Shown: positions 12,476 to 23,312, numbered from the stretch's first letter. The stretch is 64,000 bases of DNA from Drosophila persimilis (GCF_003286085.1 NW_020825289.1:21912001-21976000); one strand, 5' to 3'. Notes: a model not told the origin generated them from the letters alone. Made by a program: numbers and translations.

Positions 12476-13578
12476 ACTATAGAGCTACTAGTGTACAATC
12501 AAATCTAAATCAATTGTATTTACTATATATTATGACTGCATTGATCAAGTCCCCTCATAATGCAACCTACGTGCTATAGTAATTCTAACTTTATCTGTTT
12601 CCAATTGCCGAATGTTTTGTACGGTTCAATTTTGTAATCAGCGACGGATAAAACAGCAAAATAAAGTTCAAGAAAACCAGAATTCTCTACGAGGACAACC
12701 ATTAATTGGGTCGGGTCTAAAAATTGCACCGATTGATGATGCAGCGGTGGGTCGTTCAAGGCGAATGATCTTGGATGAGGATTAGAAGACCTTAACTCCG
12801 TTTTCGAATAATGATGCAATTCTGTGCATGTACCCTAAGAGTCACAGTTGCAAGAACCGACGTCGCAGTGAAATGTGAGGGAATGGGATGTATCGCACCC
12901 GGTCTCAAAGCATGGCTACCAATTCTCTCGCAAGTTGACTAGCGTTTTGCCAATCTGGAAATCACTCGAGCACCAAGGACCGCAGACACTCCACAAGATC
13001 TGCGCCAACTGCCTGCGAAAGAAAGCTGGCATCAGATGTAAACATTTAATGTTTACTTAAAAATTATGTCGGTTTCTTCGAAATTTTCATTAAGAGTCTT
13101 AAATATGATGAAATATTTGGTTCGTAGTATTTGCACCCACAGCGGCCACCTATCCCAGTGAGATGAAGTTGGTGCATGTCCAGTAAGCCAGTACGTTTGA
13201 ATGCCCGCCGGGAAGCTCATTGTGCAGAAGGGAAGATGAAAATATCAATCATAAGAAAACAATATATTTTGTAATGGGGTCCGAAACGTTTTCTTCTGGG
13301 TGTTACACATATCCACTTCCCCCACAAATCTTATACATATTCCCCCATACTGGAGAAATTAGATTTTTGTCCTCTCTGAAGAGAGAGAGAGAGAGAGCGG
13401 AGTGTAATTATTGCGTGAGTATGGCAACGCTTTTGCTCTTGTTTGGGGAAGCGCGCTAAAAATAAGCACAAATCTCAGCCAGTGGCGTACAAAATCAACC
13501 GAATCGCTGCCAACGTAACAATTTCGACAGTTTAGTTTGGGAATCATATTCCGCGTCTACAGACAACATATATCGAGC
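12476..13578. other. Intergenic between Ars2 and the MYND/SET gene
   Basis: Carries the Ars2 3' UTR and the upstream region of the next gene. A (GA)n run lies near 13380-13398. Nothing else is recognised. Confidence 0.4.
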
Positions 13579-15283
13579 ATGCGGAGCATGGACTGTGCCG
13601 TATGCGGAGTTGCGGCCTCCCAGACTTGTACTCGCTGTAAAATTGTGCGGTATTGCGACAAGGAGCACCAGAAGCAACACTGGCCGGAACACAAGCGCTG
13701 CTGCAAGCCGATCCGCGAGGAGAAGGATGACGTGCTGGGTCGCTTTTTGGTTGCCACACAGGACATCAAGGCCAATCAGATAATTTTCGTGGAGGAGCCG
13801 CTGGTGGTCGGGCCAAAGTGGTACATGTCGGAGGCGGAGAAGTCGTCCACGACCGTGCCATGCGTGGGCTGCTACACGCCCTGTCGCCTGGGCAAACATT
13901 TGTGTCGCAAGTGAGTACACACCGCCAGAGCGTTTTCATCTTATTTTCACCAACATATCCCACAGTTGTCGTTGGCCAGTTTGCAGTGCTTCTTGCGAGC
14001 ATGAGGCCCTGGAGTGCAGCGTTTTGAGCTTGGGACCGGGTCCGTCTGCGAGAGCCGACACCCGGGGGCTGAACGATTTTTACAGGGGAGATGCACTCCT
14101 TGTGCTGAAGTGTCTGCTGCTGCAGCGCAAAGATCCGAAGAAGTGGACCGATCTGCTCGAGATGCAGTCGCACGAGGAGGAACGGAAGGGCACTGAGCTG
14201 CACCAGGAGGCGGAAGATGGAATTGTGAGCTACTTGAGCCAACGCTTTCTGCAGCGGCTCGAGCAGAGCAAGAAGGATGTCCTTGAACACTGCGAACCGG
14301 AACTGCTCCATCGGCTGTGTGGCATCATTGAGACTAACTACATGGTTGTGGAGTTGCCCACGGGCATCGAGCTGAGCGGACTGTTCCGGCAGGCGTGCAT
14401 GATGGAGCACGCCTGCCAGCCCAACTGCTATTTCCAATTTGACGGAACTACCATGCAGATCGAGGTTAGGGCGGGCGGCGACCTGAAGAAGGGCGATCAT
14501 TTGAGGATTACCTACACAAACATCCTATGGGGCACTCATTTGCGCCAGCATCATCTGCGTCTGACCAAACATTTCAAATGTGGCTGCGAACGCTGCTTGG
14601 ATCCCACGGAATTTGGCAGCTATGTGAGTGCGTTGACTTGCCTGGGAGATGTGAACAAATCCTGTGGGGGCAAGCAACTCCCCCTAGATCCAGTCGACGA
14701 GCAAAGTCAGTGGAAATGCGACGCTTGCCCCATGGCCATGGACACGGCATACGTTACCGAGCTTCAGACCCATATGACGGAGCAGGTGGATAAGATGCTG
14801 GCCGGACGACCATCGGCCAGTGAGATTGAGCTAACTTTGGCCCGCCTCACGCAGATGCTGCATCCAAATCACTTTCACATGTTCAACCTGAAGCACACGC
14901 TTATTCAGCTATATGGCAATGAAAATGGTCTTGAGCTGAGCTCGCTCAGTGATGGAATACTGGAGCGCAAGTTGCGCTTGTGTGATGACCTGTACAACGT
15001 CTGTCGTCGCCTGGATCCCTACAGCATTAAGCTTGCCATCTATCTGACTGTTATTCTGGTTGAGATCGCCCACACCCTGGAGGAACAGGCGCGCAGGAAT
15101 CCCGCAGAGGCTTCTAAGCTGCTAGAAGACGCTCTGCTCCGACTCAAAGAGGCTCAGCAGGTGCTGCAAAAGGAACTCGATTCGGTGGCAGGTAAGAAGC
15201 TGAACGACAAGCTTCAGACGGAGATCTTTGAGTGGGAGAAACTAATGCTGACCATCAAATACCAGCAGCAGAAAATTGACTAG
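13579..15283 (+). CDS. MYND/SET domain protein, arthropod SmydA-like
   Basis: A probable lysine methyltransferase-fold protein, 549 residues, in two exons (13579-13910 and 13966-15283). The N-terminal MYND zinc finger starts at CAVC and ends at KRCC (about 6-43), with paired Cys and the final His-Cys. The split SET region ends with EHACQPNC (near residue 256), ITYTN, then the post-SET cysteines CGCERC. The canonical NHSCxPN motif here begins with Glu instead of Asn and has Ala for Ser, so activity is uncertain, as is common in the insect-expanded SmydA group. A long helical C-terminal part (TPR-like) follows. AATAAA lies just after the stop. It is convergent with the TRUB2 homologue, with about 60 bp between stops. 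Confidence 0.9.
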
Positions 15284-15344
15284 TTTTCCAAATAAAACAT
15301 ACTTTATGATTCAGTTAATCTACAGCTTGCAATCTTATCTATCT

Positions 15345-16412
15345 TCACGCATGCAACTCTACGCGCTCTTGCTCCAACATCTGCGGATGTTCCCGCAGAA
15401 TCTCCCGCTGCTGGCGCAGGTTCTTCACGATCCCCGGCAGATGCCAGCCATGCCTCAGTAAGCTGTCAGTGACATCAAAGTGGGAGTGGCGGATGCAACG
15501 TAGCTGACTGCAATGGGCCACTGTACGCAGCTCCAGCGCCATGTCATGCACCAGGGCGGCCAAGTACTCCTGCGTCTCATTGATGGAATGCAGCTCCAAA
15601 GTGAAGTACGGGCGTTCGAAATGAATTAGCTTGATTCCATAGATGACAGGCAGGCTATTGTCGGCCGGGCGAATGAGGCCTTTACAAGCTAGCTCGTAGG
15701 CCGCTTGGGTTTGGAGGTCGACGCCGCACAGCTCGTACATCTTTCTCTGATGCGAGGCCTGCATTGAGGCAGCCAGGCCACTGATTCTTTCCGCCGAAAC
15801 ATGTTTATGGTTGGATCGCGCTGTGATGTGGGTGTCTGGCAGGTGATTCTCCGTGGCAGTGCCCATACGACCAGTAATGTGGTACACTCGCACTGGCCGG
15901 TTCTTCTGTATGCGACTCGATTGCCGCAGTCCCTTGTTGATGCCTAAAACTAATGAATAGCATGGCAATTATTAGATTGCTTTACTTTGCTTCTTATGAA
16001 AGTGAATAATTTACGCAAAACACCGCTTGTGTGTTGTCCCAGACTAGCCACTGCGGCACAGCGTATATCTTCCGGCATGTAGCGAGGTCCAGTGGACAGC
16101 ACATCGTCAGAGAGATCCGTGCTCGTGGCTATATTGTGGAGGACACTGTCGGCGGCGGTACCCGTGCCCAGCAGCGGTCTGTTTTCCGGAAGCCTGCGTG
16201 GATCCCGCTGCTTCAGTTCGTTGAGACCTTAAGGACAATAGGAAATGTTATGTTAGGAATATTTAAAGATTGCTCCACTAACCCTTGCAAATGTTGCTGA
16301 GAACGGCACTGCGCACGTGTCCTACTTTCATGCCGGCGGGTTTGTATACATTTAAAACGCCATTTAAGTGCCTGAAAACTGTCGTGGCATCGTAGACTTT
16401 TGTGAGAGCCAT
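15345..16412 (-). CDS. TRUB2-like mitochondrial pseudouridine synthase homologue
   Basis: Family role: pseudouridine formation in mitochondrial transcripts. It appears to be the orthologue of D. melanogaster CG7849. Exons are 16412-16283, 16227-16015 and 15943-15345 (313 residues), all GT-AG and in phase. The N-terminus has the TruB opening LNGVLNVYKPAGMKVGHVR. The central block TSTDLSDDVLSTGP matches the vertebrate DIDLSDDLLANGP block. The C-terminal part has KMYELCGVDLQTQAAYELA, GLIRP and HSINETQEYLAALVHDMALE. At the active-site motif (usually RLDxxxSGVL) this protein reads SLGQHTSGVL, so the catalytic Asp position holds Gly107 (codon 16037-16039). It is head to head with the ASCC1-like pseudogene, 249 bp between starts. 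Confidence 0.88.
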
Positions 16413-16484
16413 GCGTTCAAATTACATAAAACAAATTCACATTGTTTATTTTCAAATGCAGCAGCTGTTTTAAGTCGATCTATT

Positions 16485-16541
16485 TTTCAGCACTGGTCGA
16501 AAAATAAATCGATTCATTGCACAATTCACCAACCATCGATA
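16485..16541. promoter_or_regulatory. Motif 7 + DRE promoter block between TRUB2 homologue and ASCC1-like pseudogene
   Basis: TTTCAGCACTGGT (16485-16497) fits the Ohler motif 7 consensus KNNCAKCNCTRNY. CATCGATA (16534-16541) is a 7-of-8 match to the DREF site TATCGATA. The block lies between two divergent starts and probably served both. Confidence 0.6.
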
Positions 16542-16661
16542 CCATCTGTGGTTTTGCCACCCTGGTTTTTGGTCTGATTCACGGTTTTCCCTACAATTAA
16601 GAGGCCGGTTTTTTTCTTCGCGCCCGACGAAGCGGACGCGGGCGCCGACAATTTAGAAGAA

Positions 16662-17609
16662 ATGGTTTCTGGCAGTTTTAAACTTTCATTCCATGTGTCC
16701 CAGTAAGTAGGTCGGTTGCCTGTGAAAGATATGGAGATAGAGCTGTCTGTACCATCGCGAAGATACCGGATAAATTAATATTTATATATCTATATATATA
16801 TCATTCGAATTAATTGCCTTGCAGATCATTCTATGGGAGGCTGATTGGCCCCAAGGGATCGACCAAACGTCGCATCGAGGAAGAAACACAATCAAAAATT
16901 TACTTTTCACGTCAGCACGAGGAGTCTTCAAATGTGACCATCTAGGCCAAGGTGCGCAATCAGGTGTGTGCTGCGTTGCGCCAGATACGCTCCCTTGTTG
17001 GCCCCATTCGCAGGAAGATCCCAACACATTTGCTGGTTGTTCCATTGAACTTTGGCGAAGTTCAGAATCGCGTTTTGGGAACTTAAGGTAATAACGAATG
17101 GATAGGACACCAGGTCAGCCATTTATTGTGTATTTACTCCCCAGAAAAGCATTTTGGAGGCTCAGCTTCAGGGCATCGATGATGACCTCTTCATATATAA
17201 CCAAATAACATTGGGTTCCTATGTGCTGCTGCGAATCCTGTCGCTCCATCCTGCCAGATCTAACTACTCCATTCCAGATCAAAGTCCAGGGTCTGGACAT
17301 CAGTGACGATGATCCAAGCTCCGCCCGTGTTGGGTACGGCTGCATTGAGGCTCCTGAGTTGCAGACGTTCGTTGACCGATGCCTGTCACATTTCCAAGCA
17401 ACTCCTTTCCGCATCGGCTAAAAAGCTGCATATGGTCGTGCTGAAAAATCACTATCGCATACCCCTTCGATGCCCGCGAGATACTTAAGCGATTTGGGGA
17501 CTTTGACTTCGGAGCAGTCCAGTGTGGCACCGTGCAATTATGTGATTTGGCACTGACTGACAGTCGGGCTGACACTTTCTACGCGATCAGCGGAAGTATG
17601 AAATTCTAG
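16662..17609 (+). pseudogene. ASCC1-like KH + 2H-phosphoesterase gene, disrupted
   Basis: The family (ASCC1) is part of the activating signal cointegrator complex, with a KH domain and an AKAP7-type 2H phosphoesterase fold. Exon 1 (16662-16702) and exon 2 (from 16825) join in phase to give a KH core with the GxxG loop (LIGPKGSTKRRIE). The frame is then broken by TAG at 16943-16945. It continues as AKVRNQVCAALRQIR and THLLVVPLNFGEVQ, then stops again at 17084-17086. Later pieces fall in different frames: DISDDDPSSARV near 17299, DRCLSHFQA near 17376, KLHMVVLKN near 17422, and FDAREILKRFGDFDFG near 17468, with a natural-looking end at 17609. The two HxT phosphoesterase motifs are also degraded (QIT, HMV). 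Several independent lesions make assembly error an unlikely sole cause. Confidence 0.75.
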
Positions 17610-18289
17610 CAAGCTTCCCCCTGTAATGTGTATTCTTTGATATCTAATGATATTCTTTGTCGATAACACCAATCACCAATCAGCACTTTGGAATCGAATG
17701 CGAGACGAAGAAACAAAGCATATCTACTATGTATGATTATCATTTTAGTTTCGCCATTCCCGCTCGTGCCGAAATGCATAAGCAATGAGTGGTGTGGGGT
17801 ACAGACCCAGGTGAATTATGTCGAGGCAAGCACATTATATAAAACCTATAAATGATATAAATTGCTAGCCACTCGTTGAACTTCATTTTGAGCTCTTTCA
17901 AAACGATTTACTTTTTCTTCAGTTTTACTTTTTCCCTGATAAGGTCCGATTAGACAAGGTCCATCAACATCAGAACCTCAGGACCCAAGGCCAATCGGAT
18001 TGCCGCCGGCGTTATCAGGGATAATGTTGTGCGACAAACACAAAAATATGTATCATATTGTATATTTCTATATATTATACGTACTTATTGTTTCAGTTGT
18101 ACTGTATTGGGCATGACATACATATGTACATACATACATATGTATGTTGTTTGATGTACAGTTTAGTTCTCTATTTCGATGCGGAAATGTTATAGGCAGA
18201 TCCTGGAATTTTGAAATAAGCTTTATTAGATTGCTGTATATTGAGTGCATGACTGTTGGTTAGGATACAGGGTGATATACATGTTACAC
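17610..18289. other. Intergenic with a diverged duplicate segment
   Basis: Contains one copy (about 17822-17970) of a segment that recurs at about 19194-19330, so the mucin-like gene lies between two direct copies. No coding frame is supported. Confidence 0.5.
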
Positions 18290-19047
18290 CTATCCTATCC
18301 GCTTGGGAATGAGCTTCTCGATCAGGCTCGCAGCTGTAGTACAGGGTGTTCTTGTTGTGGTATAGGGTGTTGTGCCGCAGGTTGTTGTTGTAGTACAGGG
18401 TGTTGTTGTTGTGGTATAGGGTGTTGTGCTGCAGGTTGTTGTTGTAGTACAGGGTGTTGTTGCTGTGGTATAGGGTGTTGTGCCGCAGGTTGTTGTTGTA
18501 GTACAGGGTGTTGTTGTTGTGGTATAGGGTGTTGTGCTGCAGGTTGTTGTTGTAGTACAGGGTGTTGTTGTTGTAGTACAGGGTGTTGTAGTACAGGGTT
18601 TTGTTGTGGTATATGGTGTTGTGCCGCAGGTTGTTGTTGTAGTACAGGGTGCTGTTGTTGTGGTATAGGGTGTTGTGCTGCAGGTTGTTGTTGTAGGAAA
18701 GGATGTTGTTGTTGTGGTATAGGGTGTTGTGCCGCAGGTTGTTGTTCTTGTAGTACAGGGTGTTGTGTTACAGGCTGTTGTTGGTGTGGTACAGGTTGTT
18801 GTAAAACAGGTTGTTGATGTTGCTATAGCGGGAGCATTTGTTGTAGTGGAGGTTGTGGATGTCGGAGGTGGTGGCTGGAGCGTGGTGGTGCTGTGTGACT
18901 CTTCGGGTGCTGCAGGCGGCTGAGCGATCCTGTGCGAGGCTGCGATTCCTGCCACAAGGGCCAGCAGAAGAAGGCTTGCTATAAATGGAAGCGGTTGAGT
19001 CTAAGGACCTACTTGCATCTCCCACTGCGACACTTACGAAAATTCAT
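18290..19047 (-). CDS. Thr/Cys-rich mucin-like secreted repeat protein
   Basis: A 232-residue secreted protein in two exons: a 10-nt first coding exon (19047-19038) and a main exon (18978-18290), joined by GTAAGT and TTTATAG in phase. Residues 1 to about 18 form a signal peptide rich in Leu and Ala. A Pro-rich linker follows, then about eight copies of an 18-residue Thr-rich unit with a Cys about every ninth residue (TTTCGTTPY and TTTTTPCTT halves). The tail LIEKLIPKRIG is amphipathic. The near-pure Thr runs suggest dense O-glycosylation. Composition and an intron splitting the signal peptide recall salivary glue (Sgs) proteins; a peritrophic mucin is the alternative. I cannot name an orthologue. 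The plus strand of the repeat also reads open, but only because of its 3-nt periodic composition. Confidence 0.75.
18335..18775 (-). repeat. 54-bp coding tandem repeat
   Basis: A 54-bp unit (18 codons) built from TGTTGT, GTAGTACAGGG and GTGGTATAGGG words on the plus strand repeats about eight times. A shorter, partly scrambled unit sits near 18565-18610. Copies differ by a few substitutions and one or two codon-length indels. Confidence 0.85.
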
Positions 19048-19498
19048 TTCAAATTTCAGGCACCTCGAAAAAGGACCAATAACTGCAGATGGTTACTTCC
19101 TGCATCGCTTCGCTTCGATTCGAAGCTGTTACGAGTTCCCTGTCTCAGCGTTCTTTTATTCAGGCCCTGCTGAATCGGATTCCGTGACAGGGTCGGGGCA
19201 AGCACATGATATAAAATATATATTATTGATATTGATTGCTTACCAATCGACTTCACTTTGAGCTCTTTGAAAACGGATTTACGTTTTCCCTGATAAGGTC
19301 CGATAAGACATGGTCCACCAACATTATACTCACCGCCAAGCTTCTTCTGGTCCAGAGGATCTACTCGACAATATTGCCATCGTCCGGTCCGTGTCCTAGA
19401 GGGATTGTGATGCGGCATGGTAGCCGTGATTCAAATGTTTTGGCGTTCCGGTCAATAATTAAAAATTTTATCGGTAAATACCGATTAGCTTAATCGTT

Positions 19499-19592
19499 TT
19501 GCAGCACTAGTGTTTAGGGCTGTCGAAAATGTCGACTCGAAATTGCACGGAATAAACCATCGATGTATCGCACAATTCGAAAACCATCGATA
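19499..19592. promoter_or_regulatory. Motif 7 + DRE promoter block of the WDR74 homologue
   Basis: TTGCAGCACTAGT (19499-19511) fits motif 7. ATCGAT at about 19559 and CATCGATA at 19585-19592 are DRE-like. The spacing and flanking words (GCACAATTC just before ACCATCGATA) match the TRUB2-homologue promoter block. Confidence 0.6.
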
Positions 19593-19676
19593 TTTTATCC
19601 CCGCACGTGCATTTGTTTTGTGTTGAGATTTTGTAATTTAATTGGTAAAGTAAGCTAAAAACAACTATTTATTAAG

Positions 19677-21040
19677 ATGAAGTGGACCACGGCCAATCTT
19701 AAGCACCCCAATTATACAGCACAACATGAAATTTACGTGGGAACACACACGGGATCTTTCAAACGTAAGTCACAAAATTTGGTGTTTCGACAATGATTAA
19801 ATTGATTATAAACGATTCTTGTAGACCTTCTGCCGGCCTCGGAGAAAACCCCACACGGACAGAGAAACATCAGTGATCTTAAGGACTTGGACAAGGAATC
19901 GCGGGTCACTTCTCTGGCTTTTGGCAACGAGTCGCGAACAGAAATTCTGCTTGGCCGAGGTAAAAACATCGCCGAGTTGCATTCCATTGGGGAAGGAGGG
20001 TTCTCCGCGCGACATGTGAGTTTCAGCGCAGCTCCCATTGTTGGCCTGGCTCGCTTCAACGAAAAACTGATTGCCGGCATTGGGAATGGGGAGCTGCAAA
20101 GCCTGGAGCTAGACCCCGAAGAAGAAACGGCACCTGTTGTTATCTCCACTGGTACCCAAATGGATCATCTACGTCAGTGCACACAGGCCAGGAACATTGT
20201 GGCCACTGGTGGCAAGGAGCGACAAAATAATCTGAAAGTCTACGACCTGAGCGCTGACGGCAAGCAGATTTTTACTTCGAAGAACTTGCCAAATGATTAT
20301 CTGCAGCTGGAGGTCCCTGTTTGGGACAGTGACATTGGCTTTGTGGACGGTCCCAGTGTTTTGGCGACGTGCTCCCGACACGGATATGTTCGCCTCTACG
20401 ACACCCGCAAGCAGCGCCGTCCCGTCTCCTGCTTTGCCAGCGAGGAGCACGGAATGAGCTTCGCGACTCTGGTGGCACAAGGAAACTACATCTACACGGG
20501 TACCACAATGGGCGCCCTGAAGGCCTTCGACACTCGACGCATGAAAACTCATGTGCACACGTACAAGGGATTCACGGGTGGCATAAGCGACCTGCATTTG
20601 GATCCCACTGGACGGTTCTTGAGCTCTGCCAGCTTAGATCGTTATGTGCGCATCCACGACGCCGACTCTACAGTGCTGCTCTATCAATGCTATGTTAAAT
20701 CGAAGGCTACCAAGATCCTCATCCGCCAACTAAAGGAGGAAAAACCAGAGGCTGATGCTGAAGAAGAGGAGGAGGAGGAAATTGATAATATAGTGCCACA
20801 GAAGCCTAGTATCAAGACAGCCCCTGTGGACGATGAATACGAGTATATGTTTGATCAGATGCCAACTGTGGGGTGAGTCCATTTATTTTAATATCTTTGA
20901 TGTCACTTACTAATCTCCCCAACAGCGACAGCGAAGACGAATCTGGAGAACAAGTTGAAGAGACTGTTAAGGTGGAAAAGGCCAAGCAAAAGCGCAAGGG
21001 ACCGAACCAGTCGCAGAAGACGAAAAAGAAGAAAGTTTAA
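19677..21040 (+). CDS. WDR74/Nsa1 homologue, WD-repeat ribosome biogenesis protein
   Basis: A 416-residue nucleolar protein, apparently the orthologue of D. melanogaster CG7845. By family it acts in pre-60S ribosome maturation, released by the NVL/Rix7 ATPase. Exons are 19677-19764, 19825-20872 and 20926-21040. The WD-repeat beta-propeller covers most of the protein, with units such as KVYDLSADG, YVRLYDTRKQRRPVSCF, GALKAFDTRRM and FLSSASLDRYVRIHDAD. The last part is acidic (EEEEEEE), then a Lys-rich tail KKKKV that fits nucleolar targeting. Its stop lies only 80 bp from the stop of the convergent pickpocket gene. Confidence 0.9.
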
Positions 21041-21119
21041 ATTATCCATTTACTTATTAATTTTTAGATCCAAGTTTTATATTAAAACGTATTAATATGT
21101 AAGGACGATGCAGTTGGGT

Positions 21120-23312
21120 CTATTGCCACGCCTTCCTTGGCAACTGCTCCTTCTGAAGCTGATAGTTGATGTACAAGCGATATATGCAGTAGTAGAAGAA
21201 CTCAATAATGGAAATCATGCTCAGGCCCAGGCAGAGATTGAAAATGCCCCCAAGATCAGCTGAAATAGATGAGAGTTTAGTTAGATCTAGTTATCTTACA
21301 CTACAGAGCACTTACAGAGAAGACCGATCCAAGACATGACCGTCACCTTTCGAATGACCGGAACGACCTGCTTGGCCAGATAGACACGCAGCACAAAGCT
21401 ATCGCTGTTGAGCAGCTCACGAGAGCTTTAAGAGGAGTCAAATATGATTTTTTTTAAACTGACTTCATAAAATATTTCTACTAAGAAGGCACGTACTAGT
21501 AGCGGCTCACTGAGAACTGGTGCTGATTGAGGTCCGTCTTGTAGGACAGCGTGGAGTAGGTTACATCGTAGCAATTGGGCAGACACTGGTCGCATCGCAC
21601 ACTCTTAAAGTTGTCTGCGAAAGGTAAAGTTAAGTTAAGGGGGAACCTTTCGTTTTTTTTTTAAATTTGCATATCATATCGGAGGGAGCGCTTTAGGGGT
21701 TTATTAACGTGCAAATGAGCTCCCAAGCGATTTGTGGGCGCATCCTAGTCATGGCGTATAATGCAGACACTCGGGCACGTGAGTATCCTGAATATTTAAT
21801 ATAAATTATGAAACATGAGCGAGCACAAGAGACGACAACAGAGCACCCACACAATACGCCACAGTCACCGCATCAGGAGCAGCAGCAGCAGCAGTAGAAG
21901 CAACAGCAGCAGCATGGAAAATACATGAAAAGTACAGCAGCCAAGGGCGAAGGCGACAACGTGATAAAGGCTGTCGGAAGGGGAGTACGTGAACCTTGTC
22001 AGGCCCTGAAGGATGCGCGTGGGCAGAACCAGAAGTGACAGTAAGCCCGAATGAGGCATGGGATGCTCCGTGGGAAGAGGAACTCACCATAGTTGGCCGA
22101 GTAGCAGAATGTATCATTTAGATTGCACTCCTTGAACTGGTTGCCGACGATGGGGAGGAGATACGGATGACAGCCGCACTTCGCGACGATGGCCTCCGTC
22201 TGGCAGGAGAGCAGGCAGGCGGCCTGCCGGTAGTTTCGGAGCCTCAAGTCGTCCGAGATGAGGCAGTCCCGCTTTCGTTCCGACAATTCCAGTACCTCCG
22301 CCGAAGAGCTCTGTACGGTGGGCGACACTTCAAGAAAGCTCTCAGATCGGGCGGTGATTGTCACAGAGGAGGCCGACTCGGTGACATAGTCCATGGGATG
22401 GTGGACAAGGACTATAAGACCCGTGTTGAGATTGCGCTCAGAGCCCTCAGCGCCGACAAAGGTGAGACCCCCATCCATGCCAAAGATGTTGGCCGAAAAG
22501 GGCACATAGCTGGAGTTGCGCGGATTATAGTTGAAGGAGCAGCACGGGCCCAAATATGCCGTCGTCGGTATGAAGGAGAGATACTCGTGGCTTTGGTTGC
22601 ATGGGAACTCAGTGTGGCCCCAGAAGCATCTCTTTACATAGTCCGAGCAACCCGGACTGACGGCCATGGCTGCCTCCCAGACGCTCACGTTGTTCATCCG
22701 AAGCACCGCATCGGTGACTTTGTAACTCTCGTGGGCCGGCGGCTCGAAGCTCTGGTCCGTGAAAGCGTTAAGGAACTCGAACCCTGCTGCCACATCAGTC
22801 ATCTCGTACTCTGGGGGAATATTACTGTGAAATGGAGTTACCTTAGAGGGTACTCAAAAGGGTTTTTTAATTTCTCACAGGGTCTTGACGTAGCGTTCCA
22901 CACGCTCAGTGTTGACCACCTTGGGACTGCAGATGGTGACGCCGGGAAAGGCCACGTCCGTGATGGAGAGATCGTTTGAGATGGTGTTCAAAATGGGATA
23001 CGAATAGAACTTCAGCCAGAGTAGGAGGGTCAGGTAGATACTCAGCAGGAGCAACTGCAGCAGCACCGAGGACCAAATGAATCTGAAATCTGTCCTGTGC
23101 ACTGGGAGGAAGGATGGGAGTGGAATTCTAACTCACCTGGACAATCCGTGGGTGCGCTGACGTCGCAGCAGCCACATTCCGCTTACCTTCGTCCGCTCCG
23201 TGTACTCCCAGAAGGTGCTGGCGATGGCTGACCTCAGGGGGCCCAGGCGCCGCCTCCTTTCCAAGACTCTCTTGCCAGGTGCTGGTGCTGGCCACTTGCC
23301 GGTGTCCTTCAT
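21120..23312 (-). CDS. Pickpocket (DEG/ENaC) sodium channel subunit
   Basis: A 494-residue plasma-membrane, amiloride-type cation channel subunit. Six exons: 23312-23137, 23082-22879, 22824-22088, 21614-21497, 21425-21316 and 21259-21120, all GT-AG with consistent phases. The cytosolic N-terminus ends with the family HG motif (THGLSR). TM1 is in exon 2 (LLLLSIYLTLLLWLKFYSY). The large extracellular loop has the post-TM1 block DVAFPGVTICSP and Cys-rich repeats (QAACLLSCQTEAIVAKCGCHPYLLP; VRCDQCLPNCYDVTYST). TM2 and its pore region lie in exon 6 (GGIFNLCLGLSMISIIEFF). The length is usual for the family. Which ppk paralogue it is cannot be settled here; chemosensory or osmosensory roles are typical of the family. 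Confidence 0.92.

Noticed and set aside
18245..18817. Plus-strand Gly/Cys-rich frame of 190 codons over the mucin repeat
   Set aside because: It is the complement of the Thr/Cys repeat; the minus strand has a signal peptide, splice sites and a sensible end, the plus strand does not.
22167..22979. 270-codon plus-strand frame over the pickpocket gene
   Set aside because: Antisense shadow; the minus-strand model has six exons with matching splice sites and channel motifs.
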